Shown: piece after piece, positions 47,514 to 59,461 of the stretch
How positions within the stretch are numbered: position 1 is the first letter of the stretch
How the letters are laid out: every line of letters begins with the position of its first letter
Source of the DNA: Stichopus chloronotus
Taxonomy: Eukaryota; Echinodermata; Holothuroidea; Aspidochirotida; Stichopodidae
Direction: 5' to 3'
Length of the DNA: 64,000 nucleotides
Assembly: GCA_021234535.1 (NCBI GenBank)
Contig: CM037833.1
Location: forward strand, 6,811,715-6,875,714
Notes under the pieces: generated by a model
The model's database searches: none
Told to the model about the DNA's origin: nothing
The model's input: the letters and a program-made list of their open reading frames with translations, nothing else
Program-made: the position numbers and the translations under genes

Positions 47514-50500
47514 GAGGAGGAGGAAGAGGAAGAGAAAGAATCTAAGGAGAATGTTGATGATGAAGAAGGTGATAATGAGACCCACTCTCTACATTTCTCT
47601 GTACATTGGGATTCTTTTGTTGCATCTCTTCCAATAAAATTTAACTTAAGATTATTAGTCACTAATGTCATCAATTGATGTTTTGCCTTTTAGAAGTAAC
47701 CCTCAAGTCAACGTTCACTTTTCTTTCTGATTTAATTGTATTCCCGTAATGTGATTATACATCAAACATTACTGCCTCTCTCTTCCCTTGTATTCTTAGA
47801 AACACCTGACCTTCTTGGATGACCGACCAGTCTTTGACAAGGAAAGAGCATGCACAGAAGCATGGTGAGGAGAAGAAACATTTCTCTTTTATTTATTTTC
47901 TGTGTTTCAGTATGTTCTAAGAGAATACGACCCTGTATAAAATGATTGAAATGTATTGCAAATGTGAACTGCAAGCAGTTTCACATTGAACCATTGGTGC
48001 AGTGTATGCATCAAGTGTTGAGTCAAGGATTTGAGTTCGAAGCGATAGGCCTATTACATGTAATCACTCAATATATATCATGATGTGTTATGAGGCTCTG
48101 CTGTAAGCAACAAGTATCAAAACCAACATCGACACATAAAAACAATTGATGATTGAAAGGATGGTCCAGCCACAAATATAGCTTTGATATGTTGAAGAGA
48201 AAGTAAATCTGACCATTATTGTGGAACTTCCATTCAATTCCCATGTTTGGTTCCCCTAGATATGAGCAGTTGAAGTTATCACATTTATTACCAAAAGTCG
48301 ACTTGAAGCAAGCAGAAGTGATGTCATCTCCCCACAGTAATAAAGTATTGTATGGTTTTCTTTAAACTTTGCACCAAATTTAATACTTCAATATGTAGTG
48401 CTGTCATAATGTGAATGTCTGAGGGGTATGAGACTTTTGTGACATTCCCATAACCAGTACTTAAGCTCACCACCTATCGATTTCAGGGTCAGAATAATAA
48501 ATCCAATAATGAAGAAACCAAAAGCTTCTTCAGCAATGTGAGGAGGTGATGTCACTCCTGCTTGCTTCTAGTTCACAGTTGGTAGAAAAGGGAGTAGCTT
48601 CAACTTGATAATATCTCAAGAACCACGTAGGTGAACTGAATGAAAGTTTCTCCAGAATGGTAAGATTAACTTACTCTTAAAAATATCAAAGCTAAGTTTG
48701 TGGCTGGACCATTCTTGTTTGATGGTAGTGGCAAAGCCAAGGAGCAGCCTTCCCATAAAGTTGAGATATCAAGTTAGCAAACTTAGATGTCAATTACAGG
48801 GAGATGTTATAATACAACAAGAAAATTACGTCAGTTTTTTTTTTCTTACTGAATAGGGAAGGCAAAGTCTTAAAATGTCCAAAATACCTTTCTGCAGAGT
48901 TCCTAACTTTCTGTCATTTGTAAAATAAAATAACTTAAAACTAGTAGGTTTCACCTTTCATATGGTACTATGAATGCTTGTCTTTCCGTGTCCAGACGCC
49001 TCATCTTGATACTCTATCTTAAAACTTTCTTCCTTAGGGCAAGAGGCGGTCGAGAAGCAGAAAAGGCTGAGAGGGACCGCTGGGTCAACAGAGAGCGTGC
49101 AAGGATACAGGCCAGTGTCGATGGTGAGAATACCATTCTTGGTGGAAAATATTTTCACTTCAGTTGTACCAATCCATCATTAGTCCACTCTACTGCATGT
49201 GTCGAGATGTCACTAACATGCTTCCCATCATGCAATGAATAAGAGTAAACATGGACCAAAAACTAGACTGGGAACCTCAGTCCAAATTTAGACAGTTACC
49301 TTGCATGTCTGAAACATGTAATGTATGACATTGTTGGAAGTGGCTGTCGATGCTGTTTGATGTACACACTTAGTGGTCGAAATTCATCACATCGGTTCCA
49401 ACAGTTGTACATTCACAAAATGTGCATCTGCAGTTTAATCCTTACTTCAAATGTTGGTTTATTCTCTAAGTGAACACCCAAATCACATTCAGCTGTTGTT
49501 GTTTTTGCTGAGTGTTTAATAGTGCTGCCCATGTTGGGCAAGGTTTTAAAGTGAAATCTATTTAACCTTACTGTTGTTATGATTCCCATGTAACATAGCT
49601 CATGAATTGAAACCGATGTTACAGTCTCTCACATAATGTAGATCGATAATGTGTGAAATGTTGAACATTGTAGCGTTTGGTGTGAACATCGCTCATGTCC
49701 ACTGAAATCTTGCTTATGTAATCAGTTTCAAGTGAAAGGCATGGAATGCAGCTCTCATAATGTCAGTATATTGCATTGATCATTTTATGATACTCTGGAA
49801 GTGGCACTATCATTGTCACTCATGAAAAGTTTTTATGTTATTCTTTCTTATGTATGTGAATATCATCCATATCCCTTGCCATTTGTTACTTATATAATGC
49901 TGCTCATGTAAATGTTACTCACATGTGTCAACTAATTCATGTGAGTAACATTAATGTAATGTCTCACTTATAATGAATCATATAATGCATCTCATTGATT
50001 ACCATTCATAGCACTTTCACTGTTGTGACACATCTCTTAATTTACAGTCCAGTTTCCGACAACAAAACTGAATATTGTCACAATTTTTGTGTTGTAGTCT
50101 GTTAGTTTGGAATTTGTCTGTAATTTGGGTTTACTGTACTTCTTTCCCACCGATCTCTGAAATTAAGAAGTTTAGATGACACAATGCCCTCTGCAGACAT
50201 CACAATTCTACCACAATGTTTACTTCACAATGTTGATTTCAACGTAATTTCTTTCCCTTTGCAACAGCTCTTTCTGAAATCAGGGCCTGTGCTGAAGCAA
50301 GACGTAGAGAACAGCAGCTGCAGAATGGAGAGACTCAGGTAATGGATTGAAGTGTCCATAAAGAGAGACAGAACTTGGTAAATGACCTTAGGTTGGAGCA
50401 GCAGTGTGTTTTAATAACTGTGTGCAGCTAGTTTGTACTGCATCATCAAAACCCAAACACGTTTCTTCATTCCTAGTTATATATTAAACTTGGTGCTCCT

Positions 50501-53500
50501 GTAGAGCACAGTTTAGTTTCCCAATTTTAAATGCTCTTTCAAAATTAATTTTACTCTCAGGTGGAAGAGAACAAACCCAAGGAGATACGTGATCCGGAAA
50601 CTTATATCCACAAACCTCCAGAAGATGAACCGATGTTTACTTTCGACGTCACCAAAGGACCATCCAGTAGTAGAGAGGACATCAAAGAGGAGGAGAAAAT
50701 AGAGGCGGGCGCTGGTGATCATGGAGGAGATGAACTGTTGGAAGATGGCAAGAAAATCAATATCGATGTAAGGGTCATTTAAATTTGATGACTTTTTGTG
50801 AACCATCTTGATTACATTGCACTAGTGTTTCTGGATTTGTTTGTTCACATTGTATCGTAGGATCCATGAGAAGACAGTCCTAGTTTCCATGGCGATATAT
50901 TGTTAGAAGGAGGGATGAAATCAGCTGCCTACAAGATCCTGCCTAATAGCATATATGTCAATCAAAGTTATCTATCTTTGTTTGCAAGAACTGTAAAGAT
51001 TATAAAATAAGACAAACTTCAGCAAAGAGAAAAAAAATCAGACTTTAAAACTAGAATGGTATCTTACATGAGAATATGTTTGTTGCAATTTTGATGGTAT
51101 CAGTTTTTGTAGGTAGTGGCTTATAAATCAATGCAGTTGATTGTCACATCCCCTCGTTTTTATGATGGACCTACTGTTATTTCCAGAAATATCCACTAGA
51201 AATACATCGCCTTGTGCTTAGCTTTTTTTTTTTTTTTTTTTTTTTTTCTTTTTGTAAGTGAACAGGAAATGTATCCCCAGAACCTCATAGCTTCTGCAAT
51301 GTATTACTTTTGCTGCTGCTAGGCATCAACTAAAATGTGCAAGTGTGACTTTTACATTTCATCATGGTATAAATATTTGTAGCCCTTCATCGTAAAGTTG
51401 TGAATATGCATCTCTTATTAGGATTTACCCGACCTGGAAGATATTGACGTGGAAGAGATCTCTCTGTCAGATGCTCAGTGGGCACAAGAATCCAGAAAGG
51501 TAAAATTGTCAATATGCAAATTGTCAAACACTGACCTTTCCATAACAAAGATTTGGTAATAGCATCATCAGATTCAGGTTAGTTGCATTTTAAAACAGAC
51601 TTATCCAGGAGAAGGGTTGCTGCTACGGCCCCTCCCAACGCTCCGTATTCCCGCCCACCACTCCAGAGAATGCACGTCTCCCCGCCTTCCGCAAATCTAC
51701 TTACACAGATCCAAAACTGCTCACACATTTTAATGCCGTAGGAATGAGTTTTAAGAATATTCCACACTGGCATTGCCAATTGTCATACAGATCCTGGAAT
51801 GTTCCTGAAAGCTTTATTGAACAGTTACTGGGAATGTTGTCATTTGTGTAGCAACCAAAAATGAAGCAATCTTTCGAAGCAATTAAAAAAAATTATTGCA
51901 AGAAAATTACAGAAAAAAAAAAATTACAACACATTGGGAAAAATGAAAAATAAATGGCTGAAAAATAGGGTAGATGCTATGGAGATAGGGTTAGTGGCTT
52001 TTGCCAGATCAGATGGTGTGCCCAGCACTCAGAGTTAGTTAGCTAGCTAGAACCCTGTCCAGGAGAATGGCAATTTGACCAGGTCAGAGGAAAATTATTG
52101 GCCTAAATCATAAGCTACTATATGTGCAAGTCTTGTGTGAATGCAATAATTGTAATATAGCCACAAACATGGACATGATGCAGTGGGATACCTTGCTCAC
52201 TCATACAAAATGTTAGGTGTTATATTTTCAGTCTAGGTATTGTATTTTCAGGTGTGTCCTTCTCCCCATACCTGTCTTCCCTTACCATCCTTCTCATATC
52301 TCTCTCTACACCTCTCCCCCCCCCTCACCCTATCATGATATCTGAGGGTGAGGGATGACTGTTGGTAGCCTCAAAGATCAGGAGAGAGCACCAACATTAT
52401 CACATAGTGTCTCTACAGTTTTGTCCAAGATTGTACTTTCAGGATAATACCTAATGTGTTTTCTGTTACATTGCTGTAGAAACCCTTGATAGAAGTTCTT
52501 GAGGAGGAGGTACCTTCGAGGTCACTACCTGTCCAAGCAGTTTTCAAACAAGAAAGTACACCACAATCAGATTTGCTTGAAGACCTAACCTCCTTAGAGG
52601 CAGAGAAGTCAGACAGGCCCCTCATACAGCGAATTTATGAAGAAACGAAATCCAAAGCCCCTGATTGAAGAAATAACGCCACCAGTAAACAGAGAAACGC
52701 ATCCTTCACAAAGCCCATTGATCGTGGACATGACCAACGACAGAGACTGTTTCTCCGAATGTTGGTGAGAGCAAGGATGTGATGACGAATTTCGGCACTT
52801 CGGCTGAGGAGAAGAATGCATCCTCATCTGTTCTAATAACGGAACTGCCAGAATCAATGTCAGGTACGGAAAATGAGTGGTCACCATCAACTGAAACCTC
52901 ACAGGATATTGGAGGTACATTGTCAGACAGGAGAGAGTGGTTGAAGGAATTTGCAGGTGATGGGACCCGCATCCCGAGGAGTTGGCATGTTCTGGAGGAA
53001 GAGAAGGAGAAAGCAATGTCTCAGGGTAGAAAGGAAAGAAGTCTTAGGGGCTGATATCATTGAAGGTAAATAATAAAAAGTGGAAGGTTAAAATGAAAAT
53101 GAATGTAATTTGTAATTGTTATTAGTAGCAACAATGAAGGTATAAGTGCATGAGGACACACTTTGCAACTCATTTCAAACTTTCATCCAAGGATCTTTCT
53201 CTCTCTAGGGTCGAGGATCATTTGAGCTTGGCAGAGGTCATGCTATGAAAAGTTTGTAAACACTATATCTTAACTTTTTTTTCTCTCTTTTTGTCCAAAT
53301 CAGCTGAGGCCAGCATAATCTGGCAACCTTGTAGACACAGTATCTAAAGAATAAAAGCCTGGGCATATGTCATATTTATATGTGATACCAGGTTAATCAA
53401 AACTTTTGTTGGGAATAATGTATCTGTCTTACAGTGGTTCATTATGCAATTGATGTTTTGTGTCATTTTGCTGAGAAAGGAAACTTTAGAAGATTTGTGC

Positions 53501-53909
53501 TTAAGTTAAGGTTAAGAAGGGGACTGGACAGACTAATTATATGTTTTTTGTGTAATGTCAGTGTAAGCCTCTGCTTATGTAGTAATTACTGTGATCAGCT
53601 GGAGTGTAGGTTACATCATAAAAACAACAGTTACATTTTTTTTTTTTTTTTTGCATTCTGCTTCATAATTTTTCTTCTTATCCTTCCCCTGCAGAGAAAG
53701 ATGAGAGAGGCCTGACAGAAGTCCAGAGGCGGAAAATATGGGAGCTGGCAGAGAAGGCTGGATCCACGGCACATCGCTCAGAGACCCTGCTCGACGAAAC
53801 ACAGACTGGTCAATGCCCTGAGGAAAAAGTACGGTGGTACAGACGAGACGTAGGAACGCCATACAAACTTAAGGTAGCTGAGTATGGAAGATTTGTTGGT
53901 ATAATCTGA
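41650..53909 (+). CDS. DNAAF1: Dynein axonemal assembly factor 1 (LRRC50) orthologue, 12 exons, with frame breaks
   Basis: Exons: 41650-41927, 43369-43460, 44161-44382, 45345-45513, 46690-46764, 47800-47864, 49038-49123, 50268-50338, 50561-50767, 51422-51499, 52480-53065, 53695-53909. All phases match once the breaks are allowed for. The total is about 710 residues, close to the family's usual length. Exon 1 is acidic. Exons 2-6 carry the diagnostic [21 protein letters not shown]22-type leucine-rich repeats ([38 protein letters not shown]), RVLNLMGN and [21 protein letters not shown] charged helix ([15 protein letters not shown]) and the acidic [12 protein letters not shown] follow. The product helps pre-assemble dynein arms for motile cilia in the cytoplasm. 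Breaks: two +1 shifts in exon 4 (near 45398 and 45423) and three in exon 11 (near 52648, 52730, 53030). The end at 53909 assumes that exon 12 is terminal. Confidence 0.93.
44383..45344. other. DNAAF1 intron 3, no feature
   Basis: Non-coding DNA with a T-run at 44459-44474. Nothing else recognised. Confidence 0.45.
45514..46689. other. DNAAF1 intron 4
   Basis: Contains a diverged two-copy tandem (TTTCATGTTA.TACTCA units near 45697-45790) and a G-run at 46330-46340. The donor GTTCGT at 45514 is a weak match to consensus, but the phase of the next exon supports it. Confidence 0.45.
47396..47512 (+). repeat. (GAT)n microsatellite in DNAAF1 intron
   Basis: About 39 near-perfect GAT/ATG units with two small interruptions. 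It produces polyaspartate, polymethionine and poly-histidine frames that are not genes. Confidence 0.95.
47865..49037. other. DNAAF1 intron 6, no feature
   Basis: AT-rich intron DNA; no repeat or coding signal recognised. Confidence 0.4.
49124..50267. other. DNAAF1 intron 7 with CTCATGT/ATGTGAG-rich block
   Basis: Between about 49650 and 49990, CTCATG, ACATG and TCATAATG words recur at short intervals. This suggests a decayed palindromic array around the hairpin at 49911-49952. Confidence 0.4.
49911..49952. repeat. Perfect inverted repeat, 15-bp arms, 12-nt loop
   Basis: AATGTTACTCACATG (49911-49925) and CATGTGAGTAACATT (49938-49952) are exact inverse complements. Confidence 0.9.
50768..51421. 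other. DNAAF1 intron 9, no feature
   Basis: Intron DNA with a long T-run at 51223-51247. Confidence 0.45.
51500..52479. other. DNAAF1 intron 10, no feature
   Basis: Intron DNA with an A-run near 51913-51922 and a C-run near 52316-52324. Confidence 0.4.
53066..53694. other. DNAAF1 intron 11, no feature
   Basis: Intron DNA with a T-run at 53637-53652 close to the exon 12 acceptor. Confidence 0.45.
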
Positions 53910-54186
53910 AGTTCTGGACTTACTTCGTCAAGAGAGAGTAACTTGTCAATTTTGCAGCTGTTGTGAGGGCAGAGTAGTACCTTTACAGTACATGGGGAGA
54001 GTACATATAGTTGTTACAGTGGTAACTTTGCCTAAACTGCTTACAAAGAATTGAGGCCCAATAGTAACTTGTGTTGCAACAAATTAAAGAGGATTTGTCT
54101 TCTCATTCACTTCCCTTTGTTGTTTCCACTCGAGATTCTTTCAAGCATCATCACACATATGAACAAATGATACTGTAAGCTTTTGA

Positions 54187-54305
54187 CTATCACTGAAGGT
54201 GGTTCATATGTAAGAGTTTGGATATCACTAAAGCTGGTATATACATAACATTTAAGTTGTTCACCATCGCTACAGCTGGTACGTATGTTAGTTTTTCTCT
54301 ATCAC
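54187..54305 (+). repeat. Degenerate tandem repeat, period about 37-40
   Basis: The motif TATCACT(G/A)A(A)G.TGGT, followed by a TATAT/TATGT block, recurs near 54188, 54224 and 54266. A partial copy lies near 54299. Confidence 0.5.
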
Positions 54306-54599
54306 TGAGCAAGTTTGCCTTCGGTCTTTTGAAAGGCTCTTCATAATTTTTTGCTCAGAAATATTTGTCCATCCCAAAAGTGCAGGCAAATTTGCAGATT
54401 TTGAGGGGCATTGATAGGACCATGTCAGGGCAATATGTAATCTGAAATAATTTGCACATTATAAGTGGTGGCATTTACACTGTCAGATTGCTAACTGTAT
54501 CCAACCACCTTGAAGCACACCACCTTGAGATTCATATTCTATTAGCATCTGTTCTTAGAGCCATTTTGCACTCATTTCTGGCCAGGTCAAATGTGATTC

Positions 54600-54605
54600 A
54601 ATAAA
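54600..54605 (+). terminator. Possible polyadenylation signal of DNAAF1
   Basis: AATAAA lies about 690 bases after the proposed DNAAF1 stop. A second candidate region is the AT-rich stretch 54760-54860. Unconfirmed. Confidence 0.3.
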
Positions 54606-54609
54606 TTTG

Positions 54610-55815
54610 ATGGTTACATCCCATGGTAATAGTTGCCAAGACACATTTGATGGTAATAAGCACAGATCTGTCTAAACAAGAGCTCATTAGAATCACAAGA
54701 TTTTATCAGCAACTGTATCCTCACCTCCAGTCAGAGAAGTACCTTTTGTGTTGTTTTGGTATTTATACTTTAAAAATGTAAATATATTGTTGTGTCTTTT
54801 CTAAACACCTTGACATATTTCTTTGTAAATATTTGAAATTTAAGAATTTTGTATTGTTTTTTTGTAATGAAGAACTATAACATGTAAGATATTACATGTT
54901 CTGTAGTTAGACAATTCCATTCGACGTTCTACGTGACCTGAATTGTTTCTTTCCACACACAAACCTAAATGCAGCCAAAGAAAAAGTGCCTTACCTTGAA
55001 CTATCTATCCTAAATTTTTCAATAGCACATTGAGTTGATCTCTTCCATCTTGTAATCGATATTTTCCTTTTTAGCCTTCTCGTTATTTAAGTTACTCAAG
55101 AAATGACGCAATCAATTTTGCCAGGTTGCTAAGTTATCGTCTTGCTGCTGTCACTCAATCTGTAGCATGTTATGCATTTTGACAAGTCTGTTGTCTTTAT
55201 CCCCTATTTAACCTTTCCAAACTTGAATGTTTCTGATCATAACCTAACCTTGTCAGATATATCAGTTATTTTCTAGAGGCTTCAGACCTGATTATGAAAC
55301 CTTAGAAAACAAAATCTGTGGATTTGGTGCAGTCATTGATAGACTAATCAACATTCATTATGCAAATATTTGAATAAAGGGTGGCACTGCAAAATTCAAC
55401 CAAAATACTGCAACATGTGCCATTATTAACAGTTGAATTGTTTCCTGATATTTTATATTTCTTTTAATGAAGGTAGTTATTTAACAAAATGAAACCAATA
55501 TTTTTCAGAACAATGTTAAACATTTCCATGCGTTGGTCTTTCTAGAAAAATAGACCTTGACTTGTTTATATTGACTTGTTTTGTTGTATTTCAACTCAGA
55601 GTTAGTTCCATTTACTATCCACTTATCCCCATCGCTGTATGCATTCTGTGGCAGATCTGCAACTTCTAGGGACTATAGGACCATCACGGAAAAGAAAACT
55701 TGCTCGGTTTTGTAGCTTCCATGGGATGATTATCTTCCTGAGGGCTCACACAAGATCATCCAGATTTGTGAAACAGTTCTCTATGCACCCACTGTTAAGC
55801 TTAAAAGATTTTAGC
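54610..55815. other. Intergenic DNA between DNAAF1 and repeat copy C
   Basis: AT-rich; no exon, RNA or clear repeat recognised. Confidence 0.45.
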
Positions 55816-56470
55816 TTTGTATATGGTGAACGTTACACACTACCGTACTAACGGGTGGTACAAAGTTCCGTTTCCAGTGTTTACACGAGTTTATTAACCT
55901 TTTCTTCATTCCCTTCAATCAGTCAGTATAAATAATGAAACAATTAGAAATGAAAAGGGCAAGTACTTTTACTTGGAAAGATTTTGCATTATTATGTGAT
56001 TGGTCAATTCATGAGTAGCAACAATTTACATACAATGAGGTACATGAATATGTGATTCTGATTGGTCAACGTCATGGCAGACCTCGTGACTTTTAACTCC
56101 CGGCACTGGTAATCTTGTTGTGGAACTGTTAAGACCCGAGTCTGTTACAATGTAGGCCTGTGCCACCGTCTGTACTCTCTCCGTTCCTCGCTCCTCCCTG
56201 TCATTGCCATGCGACTCTTTCACCAATTTTTCAATCATTTTCGTCAGTTTGATTCTTCATCTAATTTGTGTGTTGCCAGTCCGATCAATAAAACTAATGG
56301 AACTCCGATCGATGAAATCAAATCAAACTCTCAGCTCTCTGGATATTTCTGCTCTGACATCTCTCTCTCTACTGTGATAAGAACTCTCTGTAATGTTTGG
56401 GATATCTATTGCTGGGGCAGTCATACCATTACTGTAGACCCCTAAAAACACACATATTTCACATTAGTAG
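55816..56470 (+). repeat. 600-bp dispersed repeat, copy C
   Basis: The most diverged of the three copies. It keeps TCCAGTGTTTAC, the GTAGGCCTGTG block, AATAAAACTAATGGAACTC and the end GCTGGGGCAGTCATACC, GTAGACCCCTAAAAAC and ATTTCACATTAGTA. Confidence 0.65.
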
Positions 56471-56474
56471 TACA

Positions 56475-58655
56475 GAACATTGCTTAACTCGACAATTTAA
56501 CTGTCCAGTTATAAGAAACAAACTTTTCGTTTGTAAGAAACCATACCTGGAGCTTGTACCACAATACCTGAAACATTCAACTTACAATGTAAGTTAGAAT
56601 CAAAGCACATGCGCAAGCTTGCAACATGCACCATGTGTAGGAAGGGTCCATGAAGCACCCTGTTACATGTAGGACTACAGTGCAGTTGCTTCTTATGCCG
56701 TGAGTTTCCTGGGGTCACCTTTTCGTACCTACTTCTTTTTTTTTTTGTCTTTTTGCCATTTAGACATTTTATTTGGTTTTATGAGAAGACCCTCCTTGTA
56801 ATACTTTCTTCTGAATGTAAATGTTGCATCATCTTAGCAAACTATAATACATAATGTCAACTTTAATAGAGGAAGCAATGCAAGGATCAAATTTCTACTT
56901 TGAGAAGGACCAAGAGCTCTAGACTTGTCATGTCATGGGTCTTCAAGTAGCACAACTAAAGATCCTTAGAACAATATAAATGACAAAAGAGGTATTCAAC
57001 CTTCAGAATGCAGCGTTTTAGACACCAACCAATGACTTCATTCACAATATGACTATTTCTATGACAGGAACAGAAACTGTCAAAATGTGTCAAAAACAAA
57101 GTCTAAAAGAACACCAGGAGAGTACTTTTGCACTTTGCAAATTGACATTTATTTCCCAGTTTGGTACAAAAATAATATTACACAATAAATGCAACAAAAA
57201 TTACTTCACAAATCCTTTGCAGTCATTCACTGATTACTTCCATGTATCTTATAGGCACTAGACTTGGCTTGAAAAAAGCCAGCCAACCATCATATTAGTG
57301 TTCCCCACAGATTTACAAGGAGGCAAGGGCAGCCACATGTAAAGCATTTTTGCAATCACGAAGCGATTGACGGGAGTTGTTTGAACGAAGGGGTCCCTCA
57401 CCTCCAGAAATTTTTGATAAGTGAGATACAAAACGGTGCCACTTTTCATGCTACATTTGAAATAGCAGTAGAGTATTCTATGTTGTCAACATTTATTTGA
57501 CCAAGTGGAACTTTTGGGAGGGTGGGATTCCTTAGGGGGTGGCAATTTTTACTCTACAGTAGGCCATACCGTTAAAATTTCCCATTAAGGACACTGCAAA
57601 TATGTCAATGTTTTTGAGGATGCTCCTTCAAAGGTACTCAACTCAGAGCAAAGTACAAATTTGGGTTTGCAATAAACAGATGGAGCAGACTAAATGGCAA
57701 ATATAGGCCTGTAGGTGTTGCAGAGAAGTCAACCAGCAGTCTCAGTATCTAAGATGCCTTTAACAATTCTTTGGGCCAACTGCATTTTATGATGAGCAAG
57801 GAAAAATACACTAAAGTCATCAAAATGCAAAGTTCTGAAACTATTAGCTTTTATATAATAAGAATTAGGTTTCTTATCAGAATTTAATTTCATACTTCCA
57901 AAAGGACACTACTTCAGAAAACAATGATTACAATTTGATTAGCATTAGCTTTCCTTTGGACTACATTAAATTGCTTTCATTTTCAACACACTATTGGGTA
58001 CTACTGTCACAAAAGTGCAAATTCTTCCACCAACAAGCACGTTACAATGTATTCCACCATCAGCATGATGAGAAGGCCTCCAGGGAGAGCAATGTCATCT
58101 ATCAGCCTATGCTGCAACAAATGACACTGAAAAAAAAAAAAAAAAACATTTTGGCAAATATCTTAGTAGGTCCTGGATTGCTGGAATCAAATGGCAATGG
58201 TTCAGAGTTTTTCTTTTCTCTACACAATACTGAATTGCAGTTGCTTAAAAGTGTGTTGCAGTGGTCTCAATGTTAGACCCAACAATTAAGAAACATTTAT
58301 TTTTGACAAAATACTGAATCGCAACATGGCCGCTATATGCCAATTCACAGTACTAAAATGAACCCAGCTACTTCATTACTGGGAGTACATACAGAAAGAA
58401 AGGTCACACAGGAAACTTTGTACGTGGTGAAAGAGGGGGCTAGGTTTGACATAAAGTTTATAAGTGTGATGTAGTCATGGCCTGTTTGAAATGTGAATGG
58501 TTGACCAGCTTTAAGCAGCTCAGTACCTATACTCGCATACAGTATCTGTTCTTCAAAGATTAACATAAGTTACAGTAAATCTAGCGCAAAAGGCACTTTC
58601 TAATGCACTATTGCAACTTCTCCCAGATTCCAATAAACTACCTCCCCCCCAACAT
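56475..58655. other. Intergenic DNA, no gene
   Basis: Scanned on both strands; only short frames without domain resemblance. A-run at 58131-58146. Confidence 0.45.
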
Positions 58656-58657
58656 AT

Positions 58658-59258
58658 TGTTGTATAGAGATGGTCATTCTTCCCCACAGTACGCAAAAGG
58701 TCGTACAAAGTTCAGTCTTCCAGTGTTTACCCCAGATTTGTTTAACCTTTTCTTTATTTCCCTCCGACAGTCAGATTAGACAATATAATACATTAAAAAT
58801 AGTAAACTTAGACCATGTTCTCAGAAAGGTTGCACAATCCTTTCATGATTGGGTAGATTACAGGATGGCAACCGCCCCACTCAATTACGTAGGTAAACCA
58901 TTTGACCTGTGATTGGTCAGTGTGGGCAATGTATACCGTGATCCTTTGCAGTTCAGCGTGGGTCAATCCATCGACCTCGCCATGCCGCTGAGACTGGCTC
59001 TGTGGACATCAAACATTACACGTGCTTTCTCCTGTATTATGTAGGCCTGTGTCATCGTATCCCTTCTTTGTCAACGTCATGTAACTTTCAATTTTAATCA
59101 TCATCGTCAATTTAATTCTCGTTAATTTATGTGCCAGTCCAATCAGTAATAAATGGAACTCTAATCACTGAAAATCTCTTTCTTGGCTCTGACGTCTCTC
59201 TCGTTACATCTAATCCGTCGCTGGGGCAGTCATATCACGACTGTGAACCCCTAAAAAC
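58658..59258 (+). repeat. 600-bp dispersed repeat, copy B
   Basis: Starts TGTTGTATAGAGATGGTCATTC, as copy A does. It is closely parallel to copy A through CATTTGACCTGTGATT and TTAATTTATGTGCCAGTCCA and on to AATAAATGGAACTC. It ends with CGTCGCTGGGGCAGTC and CGACTGTGAACCCC. It lies about 200 bp downstream of the PCYOX1-like stop. Confidence 0.75.
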
Positions 59259-59461
59259 CCCAATATTCTACAATATGTCCACTTTTCATCAAATGAAACC
59301 AACACCTCAAACTTTGCTTATTAAAGACTATTAAATAGCAAAATTCCAGTGGTTTTGATTAAAATCATTCTTTTTACATTCTGCATCAAAAACTGATTCA
59401 GAAAATGTAAGTACCTGAGATCAAGATCAGGAATTATATCCTAAATTTAATTCCCTGATTT

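Noticed and set aside
47195..47674. 159-codon minus-strand frame rich in His and Ile
   Set aside because: It is the translation of the GAT microsatellite inside a DNAAF1 intron; no domain outside the low-complexity part.
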